Origin: Cystobasidiopsis lactophilus
Taxonomy: Eukaryota; Basidiomycota; Agaricostilbomycetes; Agaricostilbales; Chionosphaeraceae
DNA length: 64,000 bases
Direction of reading: 5' to 3'
Assembly (NCBI GenBank): GCA_001599975.1
Contig: BCIO01000001.1
Coordinates: 124,001-188,000 of the forward strand
A program made the translations under genes and the position numbers. The notes beneath the pieces are model-generated. The model ran no database searches, had not been told where the DNA came from, and saw only the letters and a list, made by a program, of their open reading frames with translations. Below are positions 10,339 through 21,098 of the stretch, one piece after another (within the stretch, counting starts at the first letter, position 1; every line of letters begins with the position of its first letter).

Positions 10339-12630
10339 ATGGTGAGCCTGGTTCTGCCCTCTATAGCATTGTCTATGTCAGCTCAGCCGAGGTGTACAGG
10401 TCAAGATCCGGAAGAGTGAGAGCGGCCGTCCCCAATGAGACGCAGACTTGAGTTCTCAGGTTGTCATGCGATTCACAGAGACGTCGCGGCGGCAGTCTAC
10501 GCAGCAGCGGGAGAAGGTGAAGCACAAAGTGTCCGAGCACAAGAAGAAGCAGAAGAAGGCGGCCAAGAAGGACGTGACTTGGAAGTCGAGTGCGTTTCTC
10601 TCCCTTCCCTTTAGCCCTATAGATTGGGCTTAGCATAGGGTTGTGTGCACAGGGCAATCCAAGGACCCTGGCATCCCAAACTTATTCCCCTTCAAAACTC
10701 AAATCCTCGAGGAGGTCCAACAGCAACGAGCAGACGTGGGTTCTCATTTAAAGATCTTTCATTCCACAAAATTTTGACCTTGGCTGCCATGCTATTCCAC
10801 AGGCTGAAGAGTCCAAGCGATTGCGCAAGGAGCAGCAGGCTTTGTCATTGCAGCAACTGGCTCTGGCCCAAGCTGAAGCCGAAGATGCCGAGGAGGAGGA
10901 CGACGAAGAGGAGATTGAGGAGGAAACGGGCAACCTCCGCGCGCACGCCCGCTCCCTCAGATCCGTCATCGAGTCCTCCGACATCCTCGTCCAAGTCCTC
11001 GACGCCCGTGACCCTTTAGGCACCCGGACTTTGGCCTTGGAGAAGGACATCCTCTCCGCCCACCCGCCGAAAAAACTCGTCTTCGTCCTCAACAAGATCG
11101 ACCTCGTCCCTAAGGAGAACGTAACCAAGTGGCTTGAGTATTTGCGCCGCTCGTTCCCCACTTTGCCCTTCAAGTCGTCCACCCAGCTCCAGCGCTCCAA
11201 CCTCACCTCCGACTCCTCCCACGCCTTGCTCACCTTGCTCAAGGGTTACGCCCGAGGTACCAGCAAGTCCTTGACCGTAGGCATCATCGGCTTGCCGAAC
11301 GTCGGCAAGTCGTCCTTGATCAACACGCTCAAGCGCAAAAAGTCCTGCTCCGTCGCCCCCACCCCGGGCTGGACCAAAGACATCCAAACCGTCACCCTCG
11401 ACGGCGGCGTCAAGATCTTGGATTGCCCAGGTGTCGTTCTGGCCTCGACCGGCTCCCAGACCGCGGCGCAGCAGGTGCTCAGGAACGCCGTGGCTGTTGA
11501 CAAGCTCGAGGACGTCGTCACCCCCGTCGAGCTGCTGTTGGCCAAGTGCAAGAAGGAGCACCTCATGATGCTCTACAACTTCCCCAACTTTGACACCGTC
11601 CAGGAGTTCTTGATCCACGTCGCCCGCACCAAAGGTCGATTAAAGAAGGTGGGTGGTTGGACCTTACCCTTGTATTGCGACTTCCAGTCTCAATCTCCGC
11701 GTCGGTAATTTCCCACAGGGAGGATTGCCAGATATCGCAGGCACCGCTAGGTCCATCATCCGGGACTGGAACATTGGCAAGATCCCCTACTACACCATCC
11801 CTCCCGCTCTCCCTTCCTCCGCTTCCACCTCTACCGCCTCCACTTCCAAAACCTCAGCCATGGCGACAGAGAGCGTGGCATCGGACCAGATCTTGTCCGG
11901 CTTCTCGGCAGAGTTCGACCTGGACGCCCTGTTCAAGTCGGCCGACCAAGTCGCGCTCTCCGACGCGTCCCAATCCAAGGGAGTCGCCATGTCCTCCGGC
12001 CTCGATCCGGTAGGCGAAGGCGAGGTCAAGTTGGTCGGTGAAGAAGATGAAGAGTGAGCGCGGAGCCTTTTACCTTATCAGCCTCAGCTACAAATGGCTG
12101 ATCACTGGTGTGCGTGCGCGTCACAGAATGCAATCTGCCGCTGAACCTTCTTCTTCCCTGTCATCGAAGAAGCGCAAGGCCGAGGACTTGCCCGCTGGCG
12201 TCACCGTCTCGGCCGCACCTCGCAAAGTCCAATTCGCCGACGAAGCCGCCGCTTCCACCTCCAAGAAGGCCAAGATGTTCAACCCGGACGAGCTCGAGTC
12301 GGTGGGACAGAACAAGGCGATCGCCAAAGCTGCGAAGAAGGCCAAGAAGCGGTTGGGCAAGGCTGGGAAGGGAGAGATGGACACCTCGGAGCATGCGGAG
12401 GTCGAAGAGGAGGAGGAGGACGAGATGGACGCTTTGACGAGGAACTTGCAGGCTCGGACCGAGTCGCTCTCTTTCAACCCGGAGACGTTTGAGGAGAACG
12501 AAGGTGGGTCTTCGCCTCACTCGGTCTTGTCGTCACCTCCTCAAGTTCTTTTGGTGTGCGACCCACAGAGTACGACTTCACTTCCTTCTTTGGCTTGAAG
12601 AGCAAGTTGGGCTTGGACCAGGCTGCTTGA
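10339..12630 (+). CDS. NUG1: Nucleolar/nuclear GTPase NUG1 (GNL3/GNL3L, circularly permuted)
   Basis: It is required for 60S ribosomal subunit maturation and export in the nucleolus and nucleoplasm. Tiny first exons join to give MVKIRKKTSRRQSTQQREKV, then a Lys-rich N-terminal domain (KKAAKKDVTWKS, SKDPGIPNLFPFK) typical of nucleostemin-like proteins. The GTPase motifs come in permuted order: DARDPLGTR, G4 NKIDLV, G1 GLPNVGKSS, G2/G3 region APTPGWTKD and DCPGVV. After the G domain come KKGGLPDIAGTARSIIRDWN, a Ser/Thr-rich linker, an NLS-like SKKRKAED and an acidic stretch (about 12408-12430), ending FTSFFGLKSKLGLDQAA. The start at 10339 was chosen because two introns then rebuild the canonical basic N-terminus. 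A second, broken copy lies at 13.7-15.3 kb. Confidence 0.9.
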
Positions 12631-12816
12631 AGAAGGGTGCGCTCTCGCTTTCAACCTCACTTGCCTTTTCAATTGGTTGACCTGGGTAGCGCACAGGCTC
12701 TTACTTCCTTCCTTACTTTCTTTTGTCGGGTTCTGATGGTTTTGATTGAGGAACAGACCACGCCCTCGTAGACAGCTCCCTCTTTCTCATTTGGCTTGTT
12801 TCGCTTCAATTTACAT

Positions 12817-12893
12817 TGTAGAATTGCATCATGTTTCCACCTTTGCCTTCTTCGCTTCCCGTTGCCCCGTCCCGTTCGCTTCTGAAGTGGTGA
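12817..12893 (-). pseudogene. Orphan scrap of the TRM6 3' end
   Basis: These 77 bp are nearly identical to 15466-15541, the C-terminal coding end of TRM6 (minus strand TTSEANGTGQREAKKAKVET and stop) with its 3' flank. There is no TRM6 body here. It is the far end of the duplicated NUG1 segment. Confidence 0.85.
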
Positions 12894-13034
12894 AACAGAG
12901 GAGTAAGGGAATGGAAAGCTTCGACAAAAGGCGCGTGGCGAAAAGTGTGAAATATGCCTGTGAAGGAGGCGTGCCGTTTCACAACTGTGGCCTGCTTCGG
13001 AGTCCGTTTGGTTCTTTGCACCTGAACGGTCATC

Positions 13035-13719
13035 ATGATGCTAGCAGCTACTACGCCCCGACTTCGGGCTAGAAGTAGCCCGCCCCGCTTGACCCAGCCT
13101 GGTGAAAGCACTGCTCCGAGTGGCGCTCCCAACCTCGAGCTCCATGTCGCACCAATCGGCCGGCTGGATCTCGAAGACTGGCCCCAACATATCGAACCAG
13201 AGCTGGCAGTCCTGATTATAGCTGAAGAACTCAAGTCTCCGACGCATACGGTGTCTTTCGGTTCGGTTGGAAAGCCTTTGATGCCTTCCCCGTCGAGCAA
13301 CGCGCCTCGATCATCGAAGTTCTCAGGAGCGGGGCTTTGGAGGATCTAGAAGACGACGAGGCGGACTGGACCGTCCTACAGATTTTGATAACGGAGCAAC
13401 TGGGACAGAGGGCCCGAACGACGACCACAAACTGCGAGTCATCATTGTCTCATGCCATGAGTGTCTGGCCGTTCCGATCCCTGATGCTGAGCAAACAGAC
13501 TTCGACATCTGGGCAGCCTTGAGGCCGTTTCTGGTTAGAAAAGTCTTGCTCCACCTCGTCCCTCCGGCAAAGCCGACCTCACCCGTTCCCCAAGTCGCCG
13601 ATTTTGCCAATCTGGCGTCTGACGACGACTTGCTGGGCGACTACAACCTCCTAGACCACGCCCTCATGGCGCTGAGACGATGGAAGGCCACCGAGGCCGT
13701 AGGAGGCCGTAACGGCTGA
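13035..13719 (+). CDS. Unknown gene, possibly frame-disrupted
   Basis: Protein-like sequence is spread over two or three frames: GRLDLEDWPQHIEPELAVL, then (after a likely acceptor at about 13220) VSDAYGVFRFGWKAFDAFPV and VEQRASIIEVLRSGALEDLE, then RVIIVSCHECLAVPIPDAEQ and FDIWAALRPFLVRKVLLHLV, ending ATEAVGGRNG. No intron I can find bridges the change of frame near 13370-13380, so a frameshift or unseen micro-exon is possible. I do not recognise the family. It sits between the intact and the decayed NUG1 copies. The start codon is a guess. Confidence 0.4.
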
Positions 13720-13734
13720 TCAAGATCCCACTCA

Positions 13735-15270
13735 CCTCCCCTGTTCCCATTCAAAACTCAAATCCTCGAGGAAGTCCAACAGCAACGAGCAGACGTGGGT
13801 TTGGCGCTCATTTAAAGATCTTTCGTGCACAAAATTTTGATCTTAATCGTGTTGGTGAGCCCACAGGCTGAAGAGTCCAAACGATTGCGCAAGGAGCAAC
13901 AAGCTTTGTCATTGCAGCAATTGGGTCTGGCCCAAGCTGAAGCTGAAGGTGCCGAGGAGGAAGACGACGAGTCGGGAGGAGAGGAGATTGAGGAGGAAAC
14001 TGGCAACCTCCGCGCGCACGCCCGCTCCCTCAGATCCGTCATCGAGTCCTCCGACATCCTGGTCCAAGTCCTCGACGCCCGAGATCCCTTAGACACCCGG
14101 ACTTTGGCCTTGGAGAAGGACATCCTCTCCGCCCACCCGCCCAAAAAGCTCGTTTTTGTCCTCCGTCGAGCTGCTGTTGGCCAAGTGCAAGAAGGAGCAC
14201 CTCATGATGCTCTACAACCTCCCCAATTTCGAGACCGTCCAGGAGTTCTTGATCCACGTTGCTCGCACTAAAGGTCGATTAAAGAAGGTGGGTGGTTGGA
14301 CATTACCCTGCATTGCGATTTCAAGTCTCAATTCCTGTGGTCGTCTCCCACAGGGAGGATTGCCGGATATCGCACGCACCGCTCGGTCCATCATCCGGGA
14401 CTGGACCATTGGCAAGATCCCCTACTACACCATCCCTCCCGCTCTCCCTTCCTCCTCGGCCTCCACCTCTGCCGCCTCCACTTCTAAAACCTCAGCCATG
14501 GCGACAGAGAGCGCGGCGTCGTCGGACCAGATCTTGTCCGGCTTCTCGGCAGAGTTTGACCTGGACGCATTGTTCAGGTCGGCCGACCAAGTCGCTCTCT
14601 CCGACGCGTCCAAGTCCAAAGGAGTCGCCATGTCCTCCGGCCTCGATCCCGTTGGCGAGGGCACGGTCAAGTTGGTCGGTGAAGAAGATGAAGAGTGAGC
14701 GCGAACCCAGCTACCTTATCATCCTTAACCACAAGAGGCTGATTGTTTTGGGTGGAATGCGCCACAGAATGCAATCCGCCGCTGAACCGTCTTCCTCCTT
14801 GTCATCGAAGAAGCGCAAGGCCGAGGACTTGCCCGCTGGCATCACCGTGTCCGCCGCCCCTCGCAAAGTCCAATTCGCCGACGAAGCCGCGGCCGCTTCC
14901 ACCTCGAAGAAAGCCAAGATGTTCAACTCAGAGGAGCTCGAGTCTGTAGGGCAGAGCAAGGCGATCGCCAAAGCTGCTAAGAAGGCCAAGAAGCGGTTGG
15001 CCAAGGCTGGGCAGGGAGAGATGGACACCTCGGAGCATGTGGAGGTGGAAGAGGAGGAGGACGAGATGGACGCTTTGACGAGGAACTTGCAGGCTCGGAC
15101 CGAGTCGCTCTCATTCAACCCGGAGACGTTCGACGAAAACGAAGGTGGGTCTCTGCCTCACTGGGTCTTGTCGTCACCTTCTCAAGTTTTTTGGTGTGGG
15201 ACCCACAGAGTAAGACTTCACTTCCTTTTTCGGCTTGAAGAGCAAGTTGGGCTTGGACCAGGCTGCTTGA
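13735..15270 (+). pseudogene. Decayed NUG1 copy lacking the GTPase domain
   Basis: It is a close match to 10680-12630. It begins inside the third NUG1 exon (FPFKTQILEEVQQQRAD), so the start codon and basic N-terminus are absent. Opposite 11091-11524 it has lost 434 bp, which removes G4, G1 and G3 and shifts the frame (junction at about 14162). The last exon also differs at the codon after the final intron (TAA for TAC, near 15211). The nucleotide match is otherwise high, including introns, so the copy is fairly young. It lies tail to tail with TRM6, probably the ancestral position, so the original NUG1 may be the one that decayed. Confidence 0.88.
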
Positions 15271-15477
15271 AGAAGGGTGCGCTCTCGGTCTTAATCCTTC
15301 TTGTTTTTTCCAAGTTGGTTAAATCCAGCAGCACAGTCTCCTCCTTGCTTTCTTCTTGTCTTTCCCTTTGTGCTCTCCTTGGCTCTTTTGGCTGAGGAAC
15401 AGAACGCGCCTCCGTAGACAGCTACTCTCTTTCCCGCTGGATTGATTTTTCGCTTCATTTTACATTGTAGAATTGCA

Positions 15478-17027
15478 TCATGTTTCCACCTTTGCCTTCT
15501 TCGCTTCCCGCTGCCCCGTCCCGTTCGCTTCTGAGGTGGTGGGCGCAGACGAGTACGGGAAGACGCGCATGGCGTGGCAGAGGTAGCCCGAGTGGCCTGT
15601 GCCGTTCATCTCGGGGTGCGTCCGCCCTGGGAGGACTTGGTACCGACGGAGGTGGAGGTCCGAGACGGAGGGCGCCAGCCAGTTGGGGTTGGTCTTCAGG
15701 TGGTGCTGGAGTTGAATCAGCGGTTCTGGCATGGGCGAGTGGATCACCAGATTCGCTGAGCCGGCCAAGTAGGGCTCTAAGAAATGCAAGATGGAAAGAA
15801 GGTCGTAGGTCGAGCTGATGATTAGCCTTTGTTGACGCAGCAAGAGGGTCAGACCTCGAGGGCGTGACGGGTGGAAGGAGAGAAGAAGTCGACTCACGCA
15901 TCCCACTCACCATCAAAGAGGTTTTTCCGCTTGGACTCCAGAGCTTGAGCCATCTCTTTCCGCTTGTGCACCTTCTTCTTGTACTTGTCTTCGTCCGCCG
16001 GCTCCTCGTCCACCATCTCCACCGGCACGTAGTCCTCCGTCGCCGTGGCCCAGTTCAGGAACTGCATCGGCTTGAGATACTCGGCCGGCAAGTTGAAGTT
16101 GGGCAGCAGGCTGACGGCCGGCGGCGAGTCGGCGTCGTTGATCAGCATCAGCGTCCCTTGCCCTGCCATCCGAGCCAGAATCGCTCCGGCAATCATCCCT
16201 GAGGTTTCCTCCACACAGAGAATCCTAGAGCCTGGGCGAGCATCTGCTAGTGCTAGCATTTGCGCCAGGGTGTCCGGCCGGAGCTCGCGAATCTTGGACG
16301 GCATGCTGGGGGTGGCCTTGATGGAGAACTGGATGTCGCAAAGGGTGTGGGCGGAGTGCGGCATTATCGTGAAGTATTTCAGGTATCTGAATTGTCACTG
16401 AGCAGGATATTAACGGGCAGAGGGAACCGCGAACTGACTTTGACTCTTTGCGCTTGATGTACTTCGCTTTGGAGTGCTCGTTCTTGAGTTGAAATGCGGC
16501 GTGCTCCTCTATTTGCTTGGCGATGATGGTCTGCTTGCGATGGTGTTAGCCACGGCGCTCATACTGAAACCGAGGAGAAACTTGCCCTCCCGTCAACTCC
16601 CTCCTCTTTGAGGGCAGCAATGGCTTCAGTTGATAACCCTTGGGTACCGACGGCTGCGATGTTTTCATTCGTAGCATCCGTCTCCTCTGATGATCCCAAT
16701 TCAGACTAGGGTGGCAAGGCAAAGAAGGCCACGAAGCTCACCGACTTCGGTGATGGGCAAATCTTCTTTGCGGACGAGCGACCCATCTTGTAAGACTTCA
16801 TACGTCAAGCCGTACATCTTGTCCAGCAAATCAGATGTTTGAAACGCTTTCAGCTTGCCAAAGGACACCGTAGCTCTGCCCCTAACGGTCAGAGCCAATT
16901 TTTATGCGGCGAACGGAAAGACGCACGATTTCTTGTCGACAGTGACCGTCTTGAGGCTCCCGTTCGACGCTCGCAGAGTGACTGTGTGTCCAATTTGAAC
17001 ATGGGTGGACAGTTGGTCTAGCGCCAT
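15478..17027 (-). CDS. TRM6: tRNA (adenine-58-N1)-methyltransferase non-catalytic subunit
   Basis: It pairs with Trm61 to make m1A58 in tRNA, including initiator tRNA, in the nucleus. The N-terminus (MALDQLSTHVQIGHTVTLRA) and SFGKLKAFQTSDLLDKMYGL match the Trm6/Gcd10 barrel-like domain. The middle exon contains the diagnostic KAKYIKRKESKYLKYFTI block followed by a Rossmann-like part (ADARPGSRILCVEETSGMIA). The region ASTYDLLSILHFLEPYLAGS and a Lys-rich tail ending AKKAKVET close it. Five or more exons are needed. It is convergent with the decayed NUG1 copy and divergent from the E2 gene, with only 60 bp between the two start codons. The last 20 or so codons are also found as an orphan at 12.8 kb. 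Confidence 0.9.
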
Positions 17028-17087
17028 TCTGAGAGCTGGCTGCAGCGGCTCAAAATCGATTTCTGCGAAGGTCTTTCGCGAGCGACG
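17028..17087. promoter_or_regulatory. 60-bp divergent promoter between TRM6 and the E2 gene
   Basis: Only 60 bp separate the two start codons, so transcription starts and 5' leaders of the two genes must overlap or be extremely short. No TATA box is visible. Confidence 0.55.
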
Positions 17088-19691
17088 ATGCCGCCACCCG
17101 CGGTCATTGATCTGTCCGGCGCGACCGACTCGGAAGATGAGATCCAAATCATTAGCGAGAGCCCCAGCGCCAAGTCGAAAGGCAAAGGCAAGGCCCGCGA
17201 GGCCCCTCCTTATGCACTTCCGCCTCCTGTGAACAATGTCATCGACCTGTCGGACGACTCGAGCCTGGAGAGCGACGAGGCGGTCGCACGAGCCTTGCAG
17301 GCTGCTTTTGACGCCGAAGGCCTGGCCGAGCTCCCGTCTGCGCCCTCGACGTCGACGTCCTCGTTCAAGCCTCGCTCTCCATTCAAGCAAGCTGTGCCCG
17401 CTGCCCCTCGCATTTTCCGCGCTTTCGTCGACGACGGCGACCCTTTGAACACCTTGGACGAGCACAAACGCACTTTCAGGCCGCGCGGACGATGCTCCAG
17501 CTGCTCGGATCGCGTCGTTGCCAAGGACTTCTCGCCTTTGACCCAAGTGAAGGAGGACCTCGAGCAAAAGCTGTTGAAGCGCGTTGTCGTGGAATGCTCC
17601 AAGTGCAGCACCAAAGTCTGCTGCGGGTGCTTCCAGGCCGTCGCGGGAGGCGAAGGAAGGTGCTGTGCGGTTGGACGGCTTCTCTTGGTGTTTCACCTCA
17701 TGCTCTCCCTCGAAAGCCTCCTGTCGCTGCCAACTGCCGGTGTCTCTATCACATCTGCCAACCCCAAGCGTACTGCTTCCGCTAAACCCAGGGCAAAGAG
17801 GGGTCGCTGGGGTGGAGGAGTGGATCAGGTGCCCAAAGGAACAGGCTACGGCCACGACAGCGGCTTCGGCACGAGTTACGGGGCCTACGGAGGCTTCACG
17901 AACGGAAACAGGAACCGCCAAGCGCCATCCGCAGGGCCACCGGCTCAGTCGGCCAAAGAGAAGGAGCAGGCTGAGACTGACCGGCGCACCGCCAGCCTCC
18001 TCACATTGCTCGCCACAATGCTGCCTTCGCCCGATGCTGAAATCGCCCAAGAGTATGATTGGCTTCCCCACCCCGCCTTGCGCCACCTTTTGCTCGCTTC
18101 TCCTCTGCCCGGCTTCTTGGCTTCCTTACTTCGAAACGACAGCTTTGTTGATATCACACGCCGAGCGCCCGTCTACTTTGCTGCCTTACAAGTAAGCCTG
18201 TGTGCTTTTAGTGCTGGCAGGCAGCTTTTGACGAATGCCTGTAGGTGCTGCGGGCCGTTGGAAGCTCTGAAGTCTTGCTTCCTTTGGTCATCTCGCCTGC
18301 TCGAAAGCGTTCCGATGGAAGCTTGACGGAATGGTTTGAAGATGGAGATCCCATCTTGTGGGCTCGCAAGGAGGAGACGGGCCACAAACGCCGGCGCAAC
18401 AGCAGTAGCAGCGCGCAAGCAGAACTCGACCTCGCCGAGCCCTTGGCGGACCACCTGGCCAAACTTGTCAAGCAAAGTCGGATCTTCAAAGCGCAACTTG
18501 CTGGCTTGCCTGACCTGGACGAGGATGGGGTCGTCGCCCTCTCCCTCGCCGAAGAGATTTCAGCTCAAGGAGACTATCTCGAAAGGATGGTCGCACGCAT
18601 GGCACCTGCCGGCCACTCTGGCCAGCCGGAACCCGCTGAATCTAGTGTGGCGTCGACGTCCAGATCAACACGCAAGCAAAACGACGTCGAAGACCGGGCC
18701 AGCCGTTCAGAGGCGCTGTGGATGGCCAAGGCCGCCGAGCTGGCTTTCGATCAAGTCGATATCGGCCGAGCCCACAAGTTTGCTGCGAAGGCGTCGTCTG
18801 CTTCTCGGGGTCGCCAGAACGCGTTGCACTTGGCTAGAGAACTCGCAACCCTCAGTACTTCCCTTCCGACCGGCATCTTTCTTCGGGTGGTGAGTACATG
18901 CATTCTCTGTCAGCTCGTCCCATGCTCATTGTATGTTTCTCAGGATGAATCGAACAACAGCTTGATGAAAGCTTTGATTGTCGGACCCCTCTCGACTCCT
19001 TATTCGTGCGGCCTCTTCGAATTCGACATTCTCCTGCCACCTGATTACCCGGCATCTCCACCTCTGTGTGAGATCGTCACCACCGGCAACGGTACGGTGG
19101 GCTTCAATCCTAACCTCTACAACTCGGGCAAGGTGTGCCTCTCGCTCCTCGGCACCTGGCCCGGCGCCGCGGAGGAACAGTGGCAGCCCTACAAAAGCAC
19201 TGTCCTTCAAGTCTTGATTTCTATCCAAGCCCTCATCCTCAACGACTCGCCTTACTTCAACGAACCTGGCGTGCGGTCAGCCGATGCGGCGAGTGCGTTT
19301 GCCTTATCCTTCCTCCTCGATCCATTTAAAATTCACGGCACGCCTTTTAATTACAGCTCTCAAAGCTTACAATGCTGGTATCTCGCAGAACACCGTGAAG
19401 TGGGCGATCAATGGGTGGCTGACCAGCGCCTCGCGATCTGGACTGTGGTCGAATGTGTTGGAGCACTACTTCGCGATCAGAGGTCCTGTGGTATCCAGCC
19501 AAGTCTCGAGCTGGTCGGCATCCGACCCCTCCATGCGTACCCACTACACTGCTTCAGCCGATTTTATGCCTTTCCTCGGCTTCGGGGGCAGACACGCTCC
19601 CCCATCTACTGGAGCCTCCACCGACCTTGCGGCAGAGTTCAAGACGCGTATGGAGGCATGGAACTCAAGTGGTCGACGCCTGGGCAGCTGA
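17088..19691 (+). CDS. Large ubiquitin-conjugating enzyme E2 (BIRC6/UBE2O-like UBC domain)
   Basis: The N-terminus has two SUMO-interaction-like acidic/hydrophobic patches (AVIDLSGATDSEDEIQII and NVIDLSDDSSLESDEA). A Cys-rich putative zinc-binding region follows (RCSSCSDRVV, VVECSKCSTKVCCGCFQ), then a Gly/Asn-rich linker. The C-terminal UBC fold is clear: STPYSCGLFEFDILLPPDYP, then NPNLYNSGKVCLSLLGTW with the catalytic Cys, and QVLISIQALILNDSPYFNEP, the extended form typical of BIRC6/UBE2O-class E2s. The final exon (LKAYNAGISQNTVKWAINGW) is joined by a short intron near 19292-19356. Introns around 17650-17790 are uncertain. It should charge ubiquitin and, as in this class, may combine E2 and E3 functions; that is inference. 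Confidence 0.85.
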
Positions 19692-20104
19692 CTATCCGTC
19701 TTCGGCATCTTGTGCAAATCATGTTGGGTGCTAGCCTTTTGCAATCCACGCTTTCTTGTTACCTGCGATATAAAGCTCCCTCTAATGAACTTAAAGGCAA
19801 AAGGTCACACAAAGATTGCATTATGACTTCAAAATGTCTCTATGATGGGTCTGCGCATCCCGGAGATGTTTGGAGCTCCAATTGCCACCTGCACCAACAA
19901 CGTCATCTCTTGAGCACACAGTACGTCGATGTGTCAGAAACCGCGGAAGTAGAGCTGGCAGGGCAGGCATAGAGACACGAAGGGGCAGGAGTCGGTGTGG
20001 CCTTGGTCTCCTTGGCCGTGCCGACTGAGCAAGTTGAAAGAATTAAGCCACCGCCTGAGGATATTTTTGAGCCCAATAAAACGAATGTGCGCAGAGATTG
20101 GAAC
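19692..20104. other. Convergent 3' intergenic region
   Basis: It holds the 3' flanks of the E2 gene (plus) and the Ser/Thr-rich membrane protein (minus). No coding feature is supported. Confidence 0.4.
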
Positions 20105-21098
20105 TCAACTGGACGTCGAAGGACAGGCGTCATCTTGGCAGGTGTAGCTACAAGAGCCGTTCGACAGCACGCAGGACGAGGCCAGCTTGTCGATCTTTGC
20201 ACAGTCGCTGTCAGACTTGCAAAGTGAAGATGGAACAAGTGAGGAAATAGTTGACGCTAATGAAGATGATGAAGTATTTGTAGCCAGGCCGGGTCGAAGC
20301 GTGCATGCCGTGCTATCAGCCAGGTCGAAGCATTGGGAGTTGTTCTGCTCAAAGGAAGATGCCGTGAGAACCACTGTGAAGAATGGTAAAATGGGTACTA
20401 ACACAGGCGTAGACGCAAGTCGACGAGGTGGGTGAAGCGACCCCGCAAGATGTTGCGACAAGCTGACCTTGTGTCCAGTCGTTGGACATGCACGCAACCC
20501 CACCACAGCAGATGGCACCGTTGCTGCAAGACGTAGGGCTGACAGGCACGGTGGCTGAAGCAGAAGTTATAGTTGGAGCCGGTGTCGGACTCGGGGTATA
20601 AGAAGAGGAAGATGAAGAAGTCGGTGGATCAGACGGCTCAGGTTGTGTAATCAAATAAGTAACAGTAGATCTCTTGGTAACGAGACTAGTAATCGTCCTC
20701 AAGACAGGGCGGCCGCCATTCGAAGCCGGACTGGACTGGGTGACAACCTCTGACGCAGTAGTGAGGACAACCGCGGTAGTCATCGATGGGCTGGTCTGAT
20801 CGGCTAAGGGAGACGCGGTGTACTCTGATAGAGAGCAAGAGGAGGACTGCCTTTTGAAGATGCGCGCTTTGGAGAGGCCAGCCTTCATGAGAGGGGGAGC
20901 GCCTGGGGAGTCGTGCGCGAGCTTTAAAACGCCGATGATCATGCCAAGGGTGACAATAACGATAGCAGAAGCAATGATACGGATGTCACTGCGTTCCTGA
21001 CGGCAGCGCTTCAAGCGAGTGGCGGGCGACAGAGGAGGCCGACTGGCCGCCTTGCGAGTTGGGCAGACTAACGGCGAGGTCAAACAGCTTTCGTCCAT
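20105..21098 (-). CDS. Single-span membrane protein with Ser/Thr-rich, Cys-containing ectodomain
   Basis: A basic cytosolic head (ATRLKRCRQERSD) precedes one strongly hydrophobic helix (IRIIASAIVIVTLGMIIGVL), suggesting a type II anchor. The rest is Ser/Thr/Pro-rich (multiple TSSSSSSYTPSPTP-like runs), expected to be heavily O-mannosylated. Cys pairs are scattered (SNGAICCGGVACMSND, SLCKSDSDCAKIDK, GSCSYTCQDDACPSTSS). One intron near 20390-20435 seems likely. The CxxxxxxC pattern at the end resembles small Cys-rich modules of fungal surface proteins. A cell-surface or wall role is inferred; I do not recognise a family. Confidence 0.6.

Noticed and set aside
11016-11618. 200-codon open frame on the minus strand
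   Set aside because: Exact antisense of the NUG1 GTPase domain, rich in Gly, Asp and Val as expected of a shadow.
16902-18086. 394-codon open frame on the minus strand
   Set aside because: It runs antisense through the E2 gene and overlaps the TRM6 first exon. Its composition is that of a reverse-frame shadow.
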